A stretch of DNA of 64,000 nt, taken from Planctomycetaceae bacterium (lineage in GTDB: Bacteria; Planctomycetota; Planctomycetia; Pirellulales; Lacipirellulaceae). The stretch is from NCBI GenBank assembly GCA_002702655.1, contig PABB01000064.1, positions 62,001 through 126,000 on the forward strand, in the 5' to 3' direction. Both the position numbers and the translations under genes were made by a program. The notes below the pieces were generated by a model. That model searched no databases. It was not told the DNA's origin and saw only the letters and a program-made list of their open reading frames with translations. Positions 8,901 to 17,540 of this stretch are shown one piece after another. Each line of letters opens with the position of its first letter. The first letter of the stretch is position 1.

Positions 8901-9544
8901 AATTGGGAAGCCTCCTGAATTGGAATTGTTTGATTGGATCATTGGAAACGCGGACCTAGGCGGGAAACGGCAGTCTTGGTCCTGCCAGCGAAAACGGCTG
9001 GGCGTGTGCTGATTTAAGGACCGGGGATCGTAAAATACAAGGCGGTTTTGGCTAAAAAAGCCTTGGAAGTCGCTGTTTTTGGCCTCTTCACACGGCTCGC
9101 CACCGTCGCGGCGGGAGCGGTTTTCCGACAGGTTTTCCCCAGGTGTCCGACGCTTGGCCGTCGCGGCTGCACCCTGCGAGGCGATGCCGCTGCGGGAAGC
9201 CACGGCGTGAAGCACGCCGCTTGTCTTTGGGAGTCGCTGTCGGTAAGCTTTTGTCACACAGGGAGTTACGTTCGTCCGGAAGCGTAGCGGCAAGCGCAGG
9301 TGGTGTACGTTTGCTGCCTGTCAAACCTTCCGGCATCGGAGCAACCATACCACCGCGTGCGGCGTGAGCCGGCGGAATTTCGCCTGACGGCCGCTGACGC
9401 GCCCTAGTCCAGGCGCCTCCAACCCCGAGAATTGTCAAAATTCCACCCCATCTTTCCTCCCACTTGGGTTGGGCGGCCTCGTTTCGAGGCGTTGCAGACG
9501 GCGATACGACCCCGACCATCAACCCACGCCAGCAGGAGCAGCGG
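8901..9544. other. 644-bp divergent intergenic region
   Basis: This interval separates the HU gene (minus) from the large propeller gene (plus) and must hold promoters for both. The HU-proximal part is comparatively AT-rich; on the minus strand a CTTGTATTTTACGAT stretch near 9028-9042 is a possible -10 area, but no good -35 was found. The frames that cross the region are Arg/Pro-rich and look non-coding. Nothing else was recognised. Confidence 0.5.
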
Positions 9545-12500
9545 ATGCCATCTGCAAGAACTGTCGCCGCGACCAGGGGCTGGGCGGGTCCGAAGTACGG
9601 GCGCCTGCCGCTGCGGCTCTGGGCCAGCGTGGTTGCATTGCTGGCGGGCGTCTTCGCCGGCCCCGCGACGGGGCAGCAGCAGAACGCCCTGGGCGAGGGC
9701 GTTCAGCCCGTCATGGTCCGGGAACTGACGCGCGGGATCGAGCGTGCCGAGGCCAGCATTGCGGCGGGGGAGTATGTGCAGGCCCTGCGGTTCTTGGACG
9801 AATTGCTCGGCCGCGAAGACGACAGCTTTGTTCGCGTTGCCGACGAGGGCGGCGCCTACGTGGGACTCAAAAGACGCGCCGCGGAGATTTTGCGTGCGTT
9901 GCCCGCGGCGGGACGCGAGGCGTACCTGGCCGCGTTTGCACCCGTCGCCGCGCGCGAGCTCAGAGAAGCTCTCAGCAGCGGCGAACTCGCGCGATTGCGC
10001 GCCGTCGTCAGACGATACGGCATGACGCCGCCCGGGCAGGACGCCGCACTGTTGTTGGCACAGCGCGAGCTGGATGCCGGCCGACGGTTCGCCGCGGCGC
10101 TGCTTTACGATCAACTCCTCGCGGATGGGACCGCTCGCGAACGATTCGAGCCGCAACTGTCGGTCCTGGCGGCCATGGCGTGGCAGGCGGCAGGCGACGC
10201 GGACCGGGCTGCGGCAATCTGGGAATCGGCGCCGGGAGGGCGGTTGCCCATCGCGGGGCGCCCGGAACAGTTGCCCAGCGGGCAGGCTCAGTTGTCCATG
10301 GTCGCCGAGATGGTCGGCCCGGCGGCGGACGATTTTGCCCGCGCCGATGACGATTGGCTGACCTTTGGCGGCGATTTGACCCGCAACAGCGCCACGCAAG
10401 GCGGTTTGCCTCATCTGCGTATGCGTTGGCAGGCCCGCACTCTGCCTCATCCGGAACTGGAAACGGCCTACGAGGAGATGGCGGCCGATCTGCGTCAGTC
10501 GGGCCGGTTCACGCCGATTGCTGCGCGGCCGCTGGCCGTGGGCGACCAGCTTGTCGTACGGACGGCTCACACCATCTATGGCGTGGATTTCTCCACCGGC
10601 AAACTGTTGTGGCGAGCCGATCCCAGCGAGGCGATCGACTTGGAACGCCTGTTACCAAGGGAGCCGGTCGGCGACGGTCGCTCGCGCGGCGACAACGCGG
10701 CCGCGATGAACTTTGCCAAACGCACTTGGGAGAATTACCTGTCGGGATTGATCAGCAGCGACGGCCGTCGGGTCTACGCGGTGCGCGGTTTGGGGCGGAC
10801 GGTCTCCAGCGACGATGATATCTGGCAGCAGGGCCCCTTCGGCGGCGCCGTGAGCGTCGGGTCGGAATCGGCCAATCGGTTGTGCGCCTACGACCTGGCC
10901 GAGAACGGCCGACGGGCGTGGCAGATCGACGGCGCCGACTTGGATGGCGCCCTGCCGGGGGCCTGTTTCCTGGGGGCGCCGTTGTGCGTTGGCAACGTCG
11001 CGTACGCCCTGGTCGACATGCGCGACGAGGTCAGCCTGCTGGCGATCGACGCCGCGACCGGCGACATCCAATGGCGGCAACCGCTGGCGAGTCTCGATTA
11101 CTTCATCGCCTTTGACGAGGATCGGCGACTGAGCGGAGCGATGCCCTCGTTCGCCGACGGCATTTTGGTTTGCCCGACCGGCGGCGGCATCGTCGTCGGT
11201 TACGACCTGGCCGAGCAGTCGCTGGCCTGGGCGTACCAATACCGCCGCCAGGGCGACGGTCCGCGGTATGCCCGTCGCGGCAACCAGGCCGGACAGGACG
11301 GGCCGGCGGCCACGTGGACCCAGTCCGCCGCGACGATTGCCGAGGGGCGCGTGCTGCTCACCCCGCCCGAGTCCGACCAACTCCACTGCCTCGATCTGCG
11401 GACCGGCGAGTTACTGTGGACCCAGGATCGCGCCGACATGCTGAGCGTGGCCTGCGTCGACCAGGGCCGAATTCTGCTGGTGGGCAATAAGAAAGCGACC
11501 GCGCTGGGACTGGACGACGGCAAGCCGGCTTGGGCGACGAGTTCATTGCGGTGGCCCGACGATGCTCTGCCTGGCGGGACCGGTTTTCTGTCGCAGGGGC
11601 GCTACTACGTGCCGCTATCCAACGGCGAGGTGGTGGCGGTTGATCTGTCGGATGGCAAGATTGCCGCGCGCTGCGGCGGGCGCGACGCACCGATCTTGGG
11701 CAATCTCATCTGCCACCGCGGCGCCGTCCTGTCGCAATCGGGCCGGTACTTGGAACGTTACGATCAGGTCGAAGCGTTGCGCACCGAGGCGGCTGACGCG
11801 TTGGCGGCCAATCCGCAGGACGCGGAAGCCTTGCGCCTGTTGGGAGAGATTGCCCTGGGCGAAGGGCGGACCAGCGATGCGATCGAGCACCTGGAACGCG
11901 CCTATCGGCTGGACCCCGACAGCGGCGACGTTCAGGAGGTGCTCACCGAAGCATTGGCCGACGCCCTGCTCGGCGATTTCGTCTCCTACCGCAGCAAGTT
12001 GCCGCTGCTGGAAAAGTTGCAGGATGGATCAATCGAGCGGCAGTTTGCGCTGCTGCGGATTCGTGCCCGCGGGCTGCTGAAGGTTGGCGAGCCCCTGTCC
12101 GCCGGAGCGGCCTGTCTGCAACTGTACAGGTTGGTCGACGACCGCAGCGAGCCGCTGGAGTTGGCGGCCGACTACACAACCGCGCCCCACCGATGGCTGC
12201 GGGCGCAGTTGGGCGCGGTGTACCGGGCATGCGACGATCAACAGCGCGCCGAGTTGCTTGCCAGCGTCGATCGCTTGCGCGAGCAGCTCGCGGCGGACGA
12301 GGGCGGCGAACAGACCGCTCGATTCCTGGATTGTTTCGAAGAATTCCCGGGCAGCGACGCGCTGCGCCTGGCGCGGGCCGCGTGGTTGGGCAAGCACCGG
12401 CTGAACTTGGCCGCACAGCAGACGCTGCTGCCGATGGCCGACGATGCGGATCCAGCGCGGCGCGGCGAAGCGATTCGTCGCATTGCGGAAGGGCTGGTCG

Positions 12501-14158
12501 GCGCCGGCCAAACCGCGGTCGCCGCGCGCTTCGCCCGCGCGCACGAGGCCGCCCCCGAGGGTTGGGCCGACGCGTCCGCCGAACTCCAGCAGCAACTCGC
12601 CTTCGCGGCCGACCAGTTGCAGAGCCTGTCGTGGCCGCAGGGCGTCGCGACGGCGTCGATTCAGGGGAAGCGAACTGCGAGCTCAGGTTACAGCCGCACG
12701 CGCATGCCGTTGGCGGGCGTCGGTTTGGACCGCACGGACGCCATCCTGAGCGGATGCACGGTTTCGCTGGCCAGCCGCGGCAGCGAATTGCTCGTCCGCG
12801 ACAGCCTGGGGCGGTTGATTTTTCAGACGCAGCTTCCGGGCGAGTCCCGCTCGGCGTTCTACCGGCGGGCCGGCATGGCCTATGGAGTCTCGTGCGGGAG
12901 CCTGCTGGTGATTTCTCAGGGAGATCGCCTGGCTGCCTTCAATTGTCTCGCCGACGAGGACGATCCGGCCGGCTCGCTGCTGTGGCAGACCAGCGTTGTC
13001 AGCGGCTTCGATCAGCAGTCGGCGTCCCTCGACGCCAGCGGCGACTCGTGGCAGCGACCGGGGTCGTACCGCCCGACGCGGGCTTCGATTGACGGGCGAT
13101 GGACGGGCGTGATCGGCCCGGTTACCTCCACCGGCGTCATCTACCAGGATCAGCGGCGGCTGACCTGCGTCGATCCGCTCACCGGCGTCGTTCTGTGGCA
13201 GCGGGGCGACGCACCGTTGGGCTGCGACCTGTATGGCGACGAGCAGCTTGTCTTCGCCGTGCCGCGCACAAGTCGCCAAGCCACCGTCTACAGCGCAATC
13301 GACGGGCGCAAGTTGGGATCGCGGCCGGTGCCGAGTTGGCGGGAGCAACTCGCCACGCGCGGCCGGGTGGTGATCGCCTGGAAGGCTCAAGCGGATGACG
13401 CACTGCTCGTCGCGGTCGATGCGTGGACCGGCGAGGAGTTGTGGTCGCACCGCTTCGCGCAGGACGCCCACGTAGACGTCGACGTCGGCGAGATGGCCGC
13501 GGTCGCCGAGCCGAGCGGTCGGGTCGTGCTGGTTGATATGGCCGATGGGAGCTTGGTTGCCGACTACCAAGGCCCGGCGCTACGCAGTTTCGACACGGTT
13601 CACCTGCTGGCCGGTTTCGACGCGGTGACCGTGATGGTTTCGCGCGCCGCGGCAGGCGGCGAACAGCGTCGGATCTCGCCATTCAATACGCTGGATTATC
13701 CCGCGATCAACGGGTTCGCGTATGTGTTCGACCGCGCCGATGGCCAAATGCGTTGGAACCGACCGGCGCAACTCCGGCAACAAGCGTTTATGTTGACGCA
13801 GGGACGCGACCTGCCGGCGATCTTGTTTGCCAGCGGGCTCAGCACGCGGAACGGACAGGGATCGCGGATGCGAACGTCGATGTTGTTGTTGGACAAGGCG
13901 ACCGGCCGCACGGTGATGCGCGCCGACGACCTCGATTCGGCCGCCGGCGGCTATTGTCAACCGTTCGTCGCCGAGTCGGACGATGACGCAGATCGACAGC
14001 TTGCCATTGAGATGAGCAGCCAGAACGTGGCCGTGCGATTCACCGATCGACCCCGCGCGCCCGCGCCGCCGGCGATGGACGAGGTCGAATCGGGCATGGA
14101 TGATTCGCGCGGCGGGTTGACCAATCTGCTCAAGAGAGCCGTCAACGCGGTGGAATAG
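9545..14158 (+). CDS. Giant secreted PQQ-like propeller and TPR protein
   Basis: The ATG at 9545 is preceded by AGGAG at 9534-9538, giving 1537 residues; the frame is open upstream but lacks a start signal there. Residues 1-42 are a Sec signal peptide that ends near AGPATGQQQ. An N-terminal helical region (about 45-260) precedes a first set of propeller blades (about 270-735, with units such as STGKLLWRADP, ATGDIQWRQPL and RTGELLWTQD). A TPR segment follows at about 740-805 (NPQDAEALRLLGEIAL, HLERAYRLDPDSG), then more helices, and a second propeller at about 1040-1490 (LTGVVLWQRGD, WTGEELWSHRF). Family knowledge points to BamB-like scaffolds rather than quinoprotein dehydrogenases. It opens the plus-strand block and pairs with the downstream toroid protein 26 bp away, mirroring the minus-strand block. 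Confidence 0.93.
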   Translation: MPSARTVAATRGWAGPKYGRLPLRLWASVVALLAGVFAGPATGQQQNALGEGVQPVMVRELTRGIERAEASIAAGEYVQALRFLDELLGREDDSFVRVADEGGAYVGLKRRAAEILRALPAAGREAYLAAFAPVAARELREALSSGELARLRAVVRRYGMTPPGQDAALLLAQRELDAGRRFAAALLYDQLLADGTARERFEPQLSVLAAMAWQAAGDADRAAAIWESAPGGRLPIAGRPEQLPSGQAQLSMVAEMVGPAADDFARADDDWLTFGGDLTRNSATQGGLPHLRMRWQARTLPHPELETAYEEMAADLRQSGRFTPIAARPLAVGDQLVVRTAHTIYGVDFSTGKLLWRADPSEAIDLERLLPREPVGDGRSRGDNAAAMNFAKRTWENYLSGLISSDGRRVYAVRGLGRTVSSDDDIWQQGPFGGAVSVGSESANRLCAYDLAENGRRAWQIDGADLDGALPGACFLGAPLCVGNVAYALVDMRDEVSLLAIDAATGDIQWRQPLASLDYFIAFDEDRRLSGAMPSFADGILVCPTGGGIVVGYDLAEQSLAWAYQYRRQGDGPRYARRGNQAGQDGPAATWTQSAATIAEGRVLLTPPESDQLHCLDLRTGELLWTQDRADMLSVACVDQGRILLVGNKKATALGLDDGKPAWATSSLRWPDDALPGGTGFLSQGRYYVPLSNGEVVAVDLSDGKIAARCGGRDAPILGNLICHRGAVLSQSGRYLERYDQVEALRTEAADALAANPQDAEALRLLGEIALGEGRTSDAIEHLERAYRLDPDSGDVQEVLTEALADALLGDFVSYRSKLPLLEKLQDGSIERQFALLRIRARGLLKVGEPLSAGAACLQLYRLVDDRSEPLELAADYTTAPHRWLRAQLGAVYRACDDQQRAELLASVDRLREQLAADEGGEQTARFLDCFEEFPGSDALRLARAAWLGKHRLNLAAQQTLLPMADDADPARRGEAIRRIAEGLVGAGQTAVAARFARAHEAAPEGWADASAELQQQLAFAADQLQSLSWPQGVATASIQGKRTASSGYSRTRMPLAGVGLDRTDAILSGCTVSLASRGSELLVRDSLGRLIFQTQLPGESRSAFYRRAGMAYGVSCGSLLVISQGDRLAAFNCLADEDDPAGSLLWQTSVVSGFDQQSASLDASGDSWQRPGSYRPTRASIDGRWTGVIGPVTSTGVIYQDQRRLTCVDPLTGVVLWQRGDAPLGCDLYGDEQLVFAVPRTSRQATVYSAIDGRKLGSRPVPSWREQLATRGRVVIAWKAQADDALLVAVDAWTGEELWSHRFAQDAHVDVDVGEMAAVAEPSGRVVLVDMADGSLVADYQGPALRSFDTVHLLAGFDAVTVMVSRAAAGGEQRRISPFNTLDYPAINGFAYVFDRADGQMRWNRPAQLRQQAFMLTQGRDLPAILFASGLSTRNGQGSRMRTSMLLLDKATGRTVMRADDLDSAAGGYCQPFVAESDDDADRQLAIEMSSQNVAVRFTDRPRAPAPPAMDEVESGMDDSRGGLTNLLKRAVNAVE

Positions 14159-14184
14159 CTCGGTCTTTGACCGGAGGGCCATTG

Positions 14185-15237
14185 ATGAGATTCAAGCGTG
14201 AACAAGGTCGTGCGGGGCAGCTGGCGGCATGGTTGGCCGTGGCGCTGCTGGCGTCGCCCGCTCGTGCCGCTTCGCTCGATGCGCAATCGAGCGAAGTCGT
14301 GGGCCAAGGTCTCGATTGGCTCGCTTACCAGCAGCACCAGCTCGGCAGTTGGACGGCCGAGGGCCGCTACCCCACGGCCATGACCGCGTTGGCCGGCATG
14401 GCGATGTTGTGCGAGGGATCGACGACCACGCAGGGCAAATACGCGGAGAATATCCGTCGGGCCGTCGACTTTCTCACCCGCCGCTCGCGCGACAACGGCC
14501 TGATCGGCGATCACGACGACGACCGCTACACCTACGGGCACGGCTTCGCGATGCTGTTCCTGTCGGAGGTGCTGGGCGAGGAAGAGGACGTGGAGCGGCA
14601 GCAGGAGCTCATTCGCGTGCTCACCAAGGCTGTGATCTTCACCGGCCAAGCCCAAACCAAAGACGGCGGCTGGGGCTATGTCAGCGCCAAAGACGGTGGC
14701 GGCTTTGATGAGGGCTCGACCACCATCACGCAGGTGCAGGGCCTGCGCAGCTGTCGCAACGCGGGCATCCCCGTGCCCAAGGAAATCATCGACAAGGCAG
14801 TCAAGTACATCCACGACTGCACGATGAAGGACGGCGCCGTGCAGTACAGCTCCAAGGGGGGCGGCGGCCGGCCGGCGATCACCGCGGCGGCCGTGGCTTG
14901 CTTGTTCAACGCGGGCGAGTACGACGACGACTACGTGCCGCGGATGCTCGATTACTGCCGCAAGAATCTCGACCCGGACAGTGCCGACAGCTTTGGGCAT
15001 TGGCACTACGCCCACTTCTACTACTCCCAGGTGCAGTACCGCGAGGGGGGCGATGTTTGGGACGCCTACCGCGACGCGATCCGCAAGCGGCTGCTGCGGG
15101 AGAAGACCGAAACGAAAATCGGCGACGAGACGGTCGTCTCCTGGCAGCAGGGGTATGTCGGCCCGGTGTATACCACTTCGCTGAACCTGATCATGCTGCA
15201 GATGGATAATGCGTACCTGCCGATCTATCAGCGGTGA
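14185..15237 (+). CDS. Secreted squalene-cyclase-fold (prenyltransferase repeat) protein
   Basis: The ATG at 14185 has GGAGG at 14173-14177 and gives 350 residues; an upstream in-frame TTG at 14167 is less likely. A signal peptide ends at about SPARAASL. The rest consists of alpha-alpha toroid repeats with motifs such as GSWTAEGRYPTAMTALAG, DGGWGYVSAKDGG and GPVYTTSLNLIML. It lacks a DxDD cyclase motif, so enzymatic cyclisation is unlikely. Proteins of this type are abundant in planctomycete envelopes, with no assigned biochemical role that I can name. It follows the giant propeller gene directly and ends before a long inverted repeat. Confidence 0.92.
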   Translation: MRFKREQGRAGQLAAWLAVALLASPARAASLDAQSSEVVGQGLDWLAYQQHQLGSWTAEGRYPTAMTALAGMAMLCEGSTTTQGKYAENIRRAVDFLTRRSRDNGLIGDHDDDRYTYGHGFAMLFLSEVLGEEEDVERQQELIRVLTKAVIFTGQAQTKDGGWGYVSAKDGGGFDEGSTTITQVQGLRSCRNAGIPVPKEIIDKAVKYIHDCTMKDGAVQYSSKGGGGRPAITAAAVACLFNAGEYDDDYVPRMLDYCRKNLDPDSADSFGHWHYAHFYYSQVQYREGGDVWDAYRDAIRKRLLREKTETKIGDETVVSWQQGYVGPVYTTSLNLIMLQMDNAYLPIYQR

Positions 15238-15267
15238 GCCCGAGTTGATTGCACGGCAAGGTGGACT

Positions 15268-15374
15268 GACAGGATAACAGGATTCGCAGGATGAACATGA
15301 TCGAGGCGAATGAAGCGGGCTATTTCGCCGATTGGCGATCATCCTGTCGATCCTGCACATCCTGTTATCCTGTC
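15268..15374. repeat. Long inverted repeat built from CAGGAT units
   Basis: The arms at 15268-15303 and 15336-15374 are inverted copies that share a perfect 16-base core (GACAGGATAACAGGAT), then GCAGGAT and ATGATCG at their inner ends. A 32-base loop separates them. Each arm is itself a run of CAGGAT units spaced about 8-10 bases apart. It sits between the toroid gene and moxR. It may attenuate transcription or be a dispersed repeat; there is no T-tract for a classic terminator. Confidence 0.8.
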
Positions 15375-15512
15375 CTTTGGTTTGCACCTCCCCACGCGGC
15401 ATCGGGTCGCCCGCTGAAATTGGCTGAGGACTTGTCTATGATGTTGGCCGTGGCAGGTTGTCCGTAGCTCTGGGTTTATTGTGTTTCGTTTCTTGTTGAA
15501 GGCCCCGCGCCC

Positions 15513-16568
15513 ATGAATTCATCGGAAGGACCCCTGGCCGACGGTCAGGTTGTGGAACGGCTCGCCTCGGCTGTGAGCCGCATTCGCGAGCAACTCAACC
15601 AGGTCATCGTCGGTCAGGAGGGCGTGGTCGAACTGCTGCTGGTCAGCCTCTTCAGCCGCGGGCATTGCATGCTGGAGGGCGTGCCGGGGTTGGCCAAAAC
15701 GCTGCTGATCAGCACGCTGGCCCGCACGCTCAACCTGTCGTTCAGCCGGATTCAGTTCACGCCCGACTTGATGCCGGCCGACATCACGGGTACGGACATC
15801 ATCGAAGAGAACAAGACGACCGGCCGCCGCGAGATGCGGTTTCTCGAGGGGCCGCTGTTCTCCAACATCATCCTGGCGGACGAAATCAATCGCACCCCGC
15901 CCAAGACGCAGGCGGCGTTGTTGGAGGCCATGCAGGAGCGGCAGGTCACGGTGGGCCGCGTGCGGCATCAGCTCAGCGACCCGTTCTTTGTGCTGGCGAC
16001 GCAGAACCCGATTGAACAGGAAGGCACCTACCCGCTGCCCGAAGCGCAGCAGGACCGTTTCATGTTCAAGGTGATGGTCCGCTACCCGTCGTTCGACGAG
16101 GAGTTCGAGGTCGCCCGCCGGACGACCGCCCGAATTCGGGACAATGTGCAGGCGGTGGTCACTCCCGAGGAGATACTGGAACTGCAGGACGTGGTGCGCG
16201 AAACGCCGGCCAGCGATCATGTGCTGCGATACACGCTGTCGTTGGTGCGACAGACGCGCGTCAGCGAACCGACGACGCCGGAGTTCGTCCGCGACCAACT
16301 GGCCTGGGGCGCTGGGCCGCGGGCCGTGCAGTACTTGATCATCGGCGCCAAGGCCCGCGCGCTGATGCACGGTCGTACGCACGTGACCGTCGAGGACATT
16401 GCCGCGCTGGCCAAGCCAGTGCTGCGGCATCGCATCGTGGTGAACTTCGCCGCCGAGAGCGATGGCGTCTCGGCCGACGACGTGATCGACCGGCTGCTCG
16501 CGGAAACGCCCACCTTGGAGGATGACCTGGCCAATGACGCCCGATTCAAAGCGATTTTTGCATCCTGA
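15513..16568 (+). CDS. MoxR-family AAA+ ATPase
   Basis: This 351-residue protein is a MoxR-type AAA+ ATPase, a family that acts as chaperone for vWA-domain proteins. Walker A is GVPGLAKT (56-63), Walker B LADEIN (121-126), and the sensor segment is LATQNP (161-166). The family hallmarks [15 protein letters not shown] and [14 protein letters not shown] are also present. The C-terminal lid domain ends at about 340. Its 3' end overlaps the DUF58 gene, the classical MoxR-DUF58 arrangement, so the two are probably translated together. The vWA partners are the three downstream genes. Confidence 0.97.
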   Translation: MNSSEGPLADGQVVERLASAVSRIREQLNQVIVGQEGVVELLLVSLFSRGHCMLEGVPGLAKTLLISTLARTLNLSFSRIQFTPDLMPADITGTDIIEENKTTGRREMRFLEGPLFSNIILADEINRTPPKTQAALLEAMQERQVTVGRVRHQLSDPFFVLATQNPIEQEGTYPLPEAQQDRFMFKVMVRYPSFDEEFEVARRTTARIRDNVQAVVTPEEILELQDVVRETPASDHVLRYTLSLVRQTRVSEPTTPEFVRDQLAWGAGPRAVQYLIIGAKARALMHGRTHVTVEDIAALAKPVLRHRIVVNFAAESDGVSADDVIDRLLAETPTLEDDLANDARFKAIFAS

Positions 16569-17436
16569 GGCAATTCGCCGGATTGGGCGGTTGGAACTGC
16601 GGGCGCGCTACGTCGTCGAGGGTTTCCTCAGCGGCATGCACCGCAGTCCCTACTTTGGCCAGTCGGTCGAGTTCCTGCAGCATCGGCAGTATGTGCCGGG
16701 GGACGACCTGCGCCATGTCGACTGGAAGGCGTGGGCCAAGCAGGACAAGCTGTACGTCAAACAGTATGAAGAAGAGACCAACATGCGCGTCACGCTGTTG
16801 GTCGACGTCTCGGGGAGCATGCAGTACGGCTCGGGGCCGCTCAATAAATACGAGTACGCCTCGACCGCGGCGGCGAGTTTGGCCTATCTGCTGCTGCGAC
16901 AGCACGATGGCGTGGCCTGCTACTCGTTCGACGAAGGCATCCGGGCCCGCACCCCGATGCGGAGCACCGAGACGCACCTGACGGCGATCGTCAAATCGCT
17001 CGACGCCAATCCGCCGCGCGAGAAGACCGACGCCGGCGGCGTGTTGCGGAGCATCGCCGAGGCCAGTCCGCTACGGGGCGTCATGGTCGTGGTGAGCGAT
17101 TTGCTGGGCGACGTGCAGTCCACCCTCCGCGGCCTGCGATTGCTGCGGCAGCGCGGGCACGACGTGATTGTGCTGCACGTGATGGACGACGATGAAGTGG
17201 ATTTTCCCTTTGAAGGCCCGACCCGTTTTGAGGGGCTGGAGATTCCCGATCATCTCAACTGTAATCCGCGGGCGCTGCGCGAGGGGTACCTGGCGGCCTT
17301 GGAGCGGTTCCTGGCCGAGCTGCGGCACGGCTGCGCCCGCGATGCGGTCGACTACACGCTGATCCGCACGAGTCAGCCGATGGATGCGGCCCTAGCGGCG
17401 CTGCTGACCCGGCGGCTGGCGCAGCATCGGACCTAG
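16534..17436 (+). CDS. DUF58 protein with vWA-like MIDAS
   Basis: This protein is 300 residues from the ATG at 16534; an ATG at 16522 in the same frame is an alternative. It overlaps moxR by 35 bp. The DUF58 pattern is clear: [15 protein letters not shown]-like segment ([18 protein letters not shown], 52-69), followed by a vWA fold whose metal-site motif DVSGS is at 91-95. No membrane segments are predicted, so it should be cytoplasmic. DUF58 proteins are known partners of MoxR ATPases. Its role here is probably to link the ATPase to the membrane vWA proteins encoded next. Confidence 0.95.
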   Translation: MTPDSKRFLHPEAIRRIGRLELRARYVVEGFLSGMHRSPYFGQSVEFLQHRQYVPGDDLRHVDWKAWAKQDKLYVKQYEEETNMRVTLLVDVSGSMQYGSGPLNKYEYASTAAASLAYLLLRQHDGVACYSFDEGIRARTPMRSTETHLTAIVKSLDANPPREKTDAGGVLRSIAEASPLRGVMVVVSDLLGDVQSTLRGLRLLRQRGHDVIVLHVMDDDEVDFPFEGPTRFEGLEIPDHLNCNPRALREGYLAALERFLAELRHGCARDAVDYTLIRTSQPMDAALAALLTRRLAQHRT

Positions 17437-17540
17437 CAGAGGCGAGTGCGCGACGAGTTGTGGCCGCGTCGCCGCGGCCGTTAAATGGTCGACTTGTCAA
17501 CGATCGACCACTACCGACTACCCCCTACCGACTTCCCACC

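Noticed and set aside
9088-9522. 144-codon minus-strand frame in the gap before the giant propeller gene
   Set aside because: Composition is Pro/Arg-rich, no start signal or family is visible, and the region fits a divergent promoter interval.
17486-17510. TGGTCGA/TCGACCA inverted repeat before the BatA-like gene as an operator
   Set aside because: The arms are only 7 bp in a GC-rich setting with 11 bases between them. Such short palindromes occur often by chance, and no regulator is linked to it.
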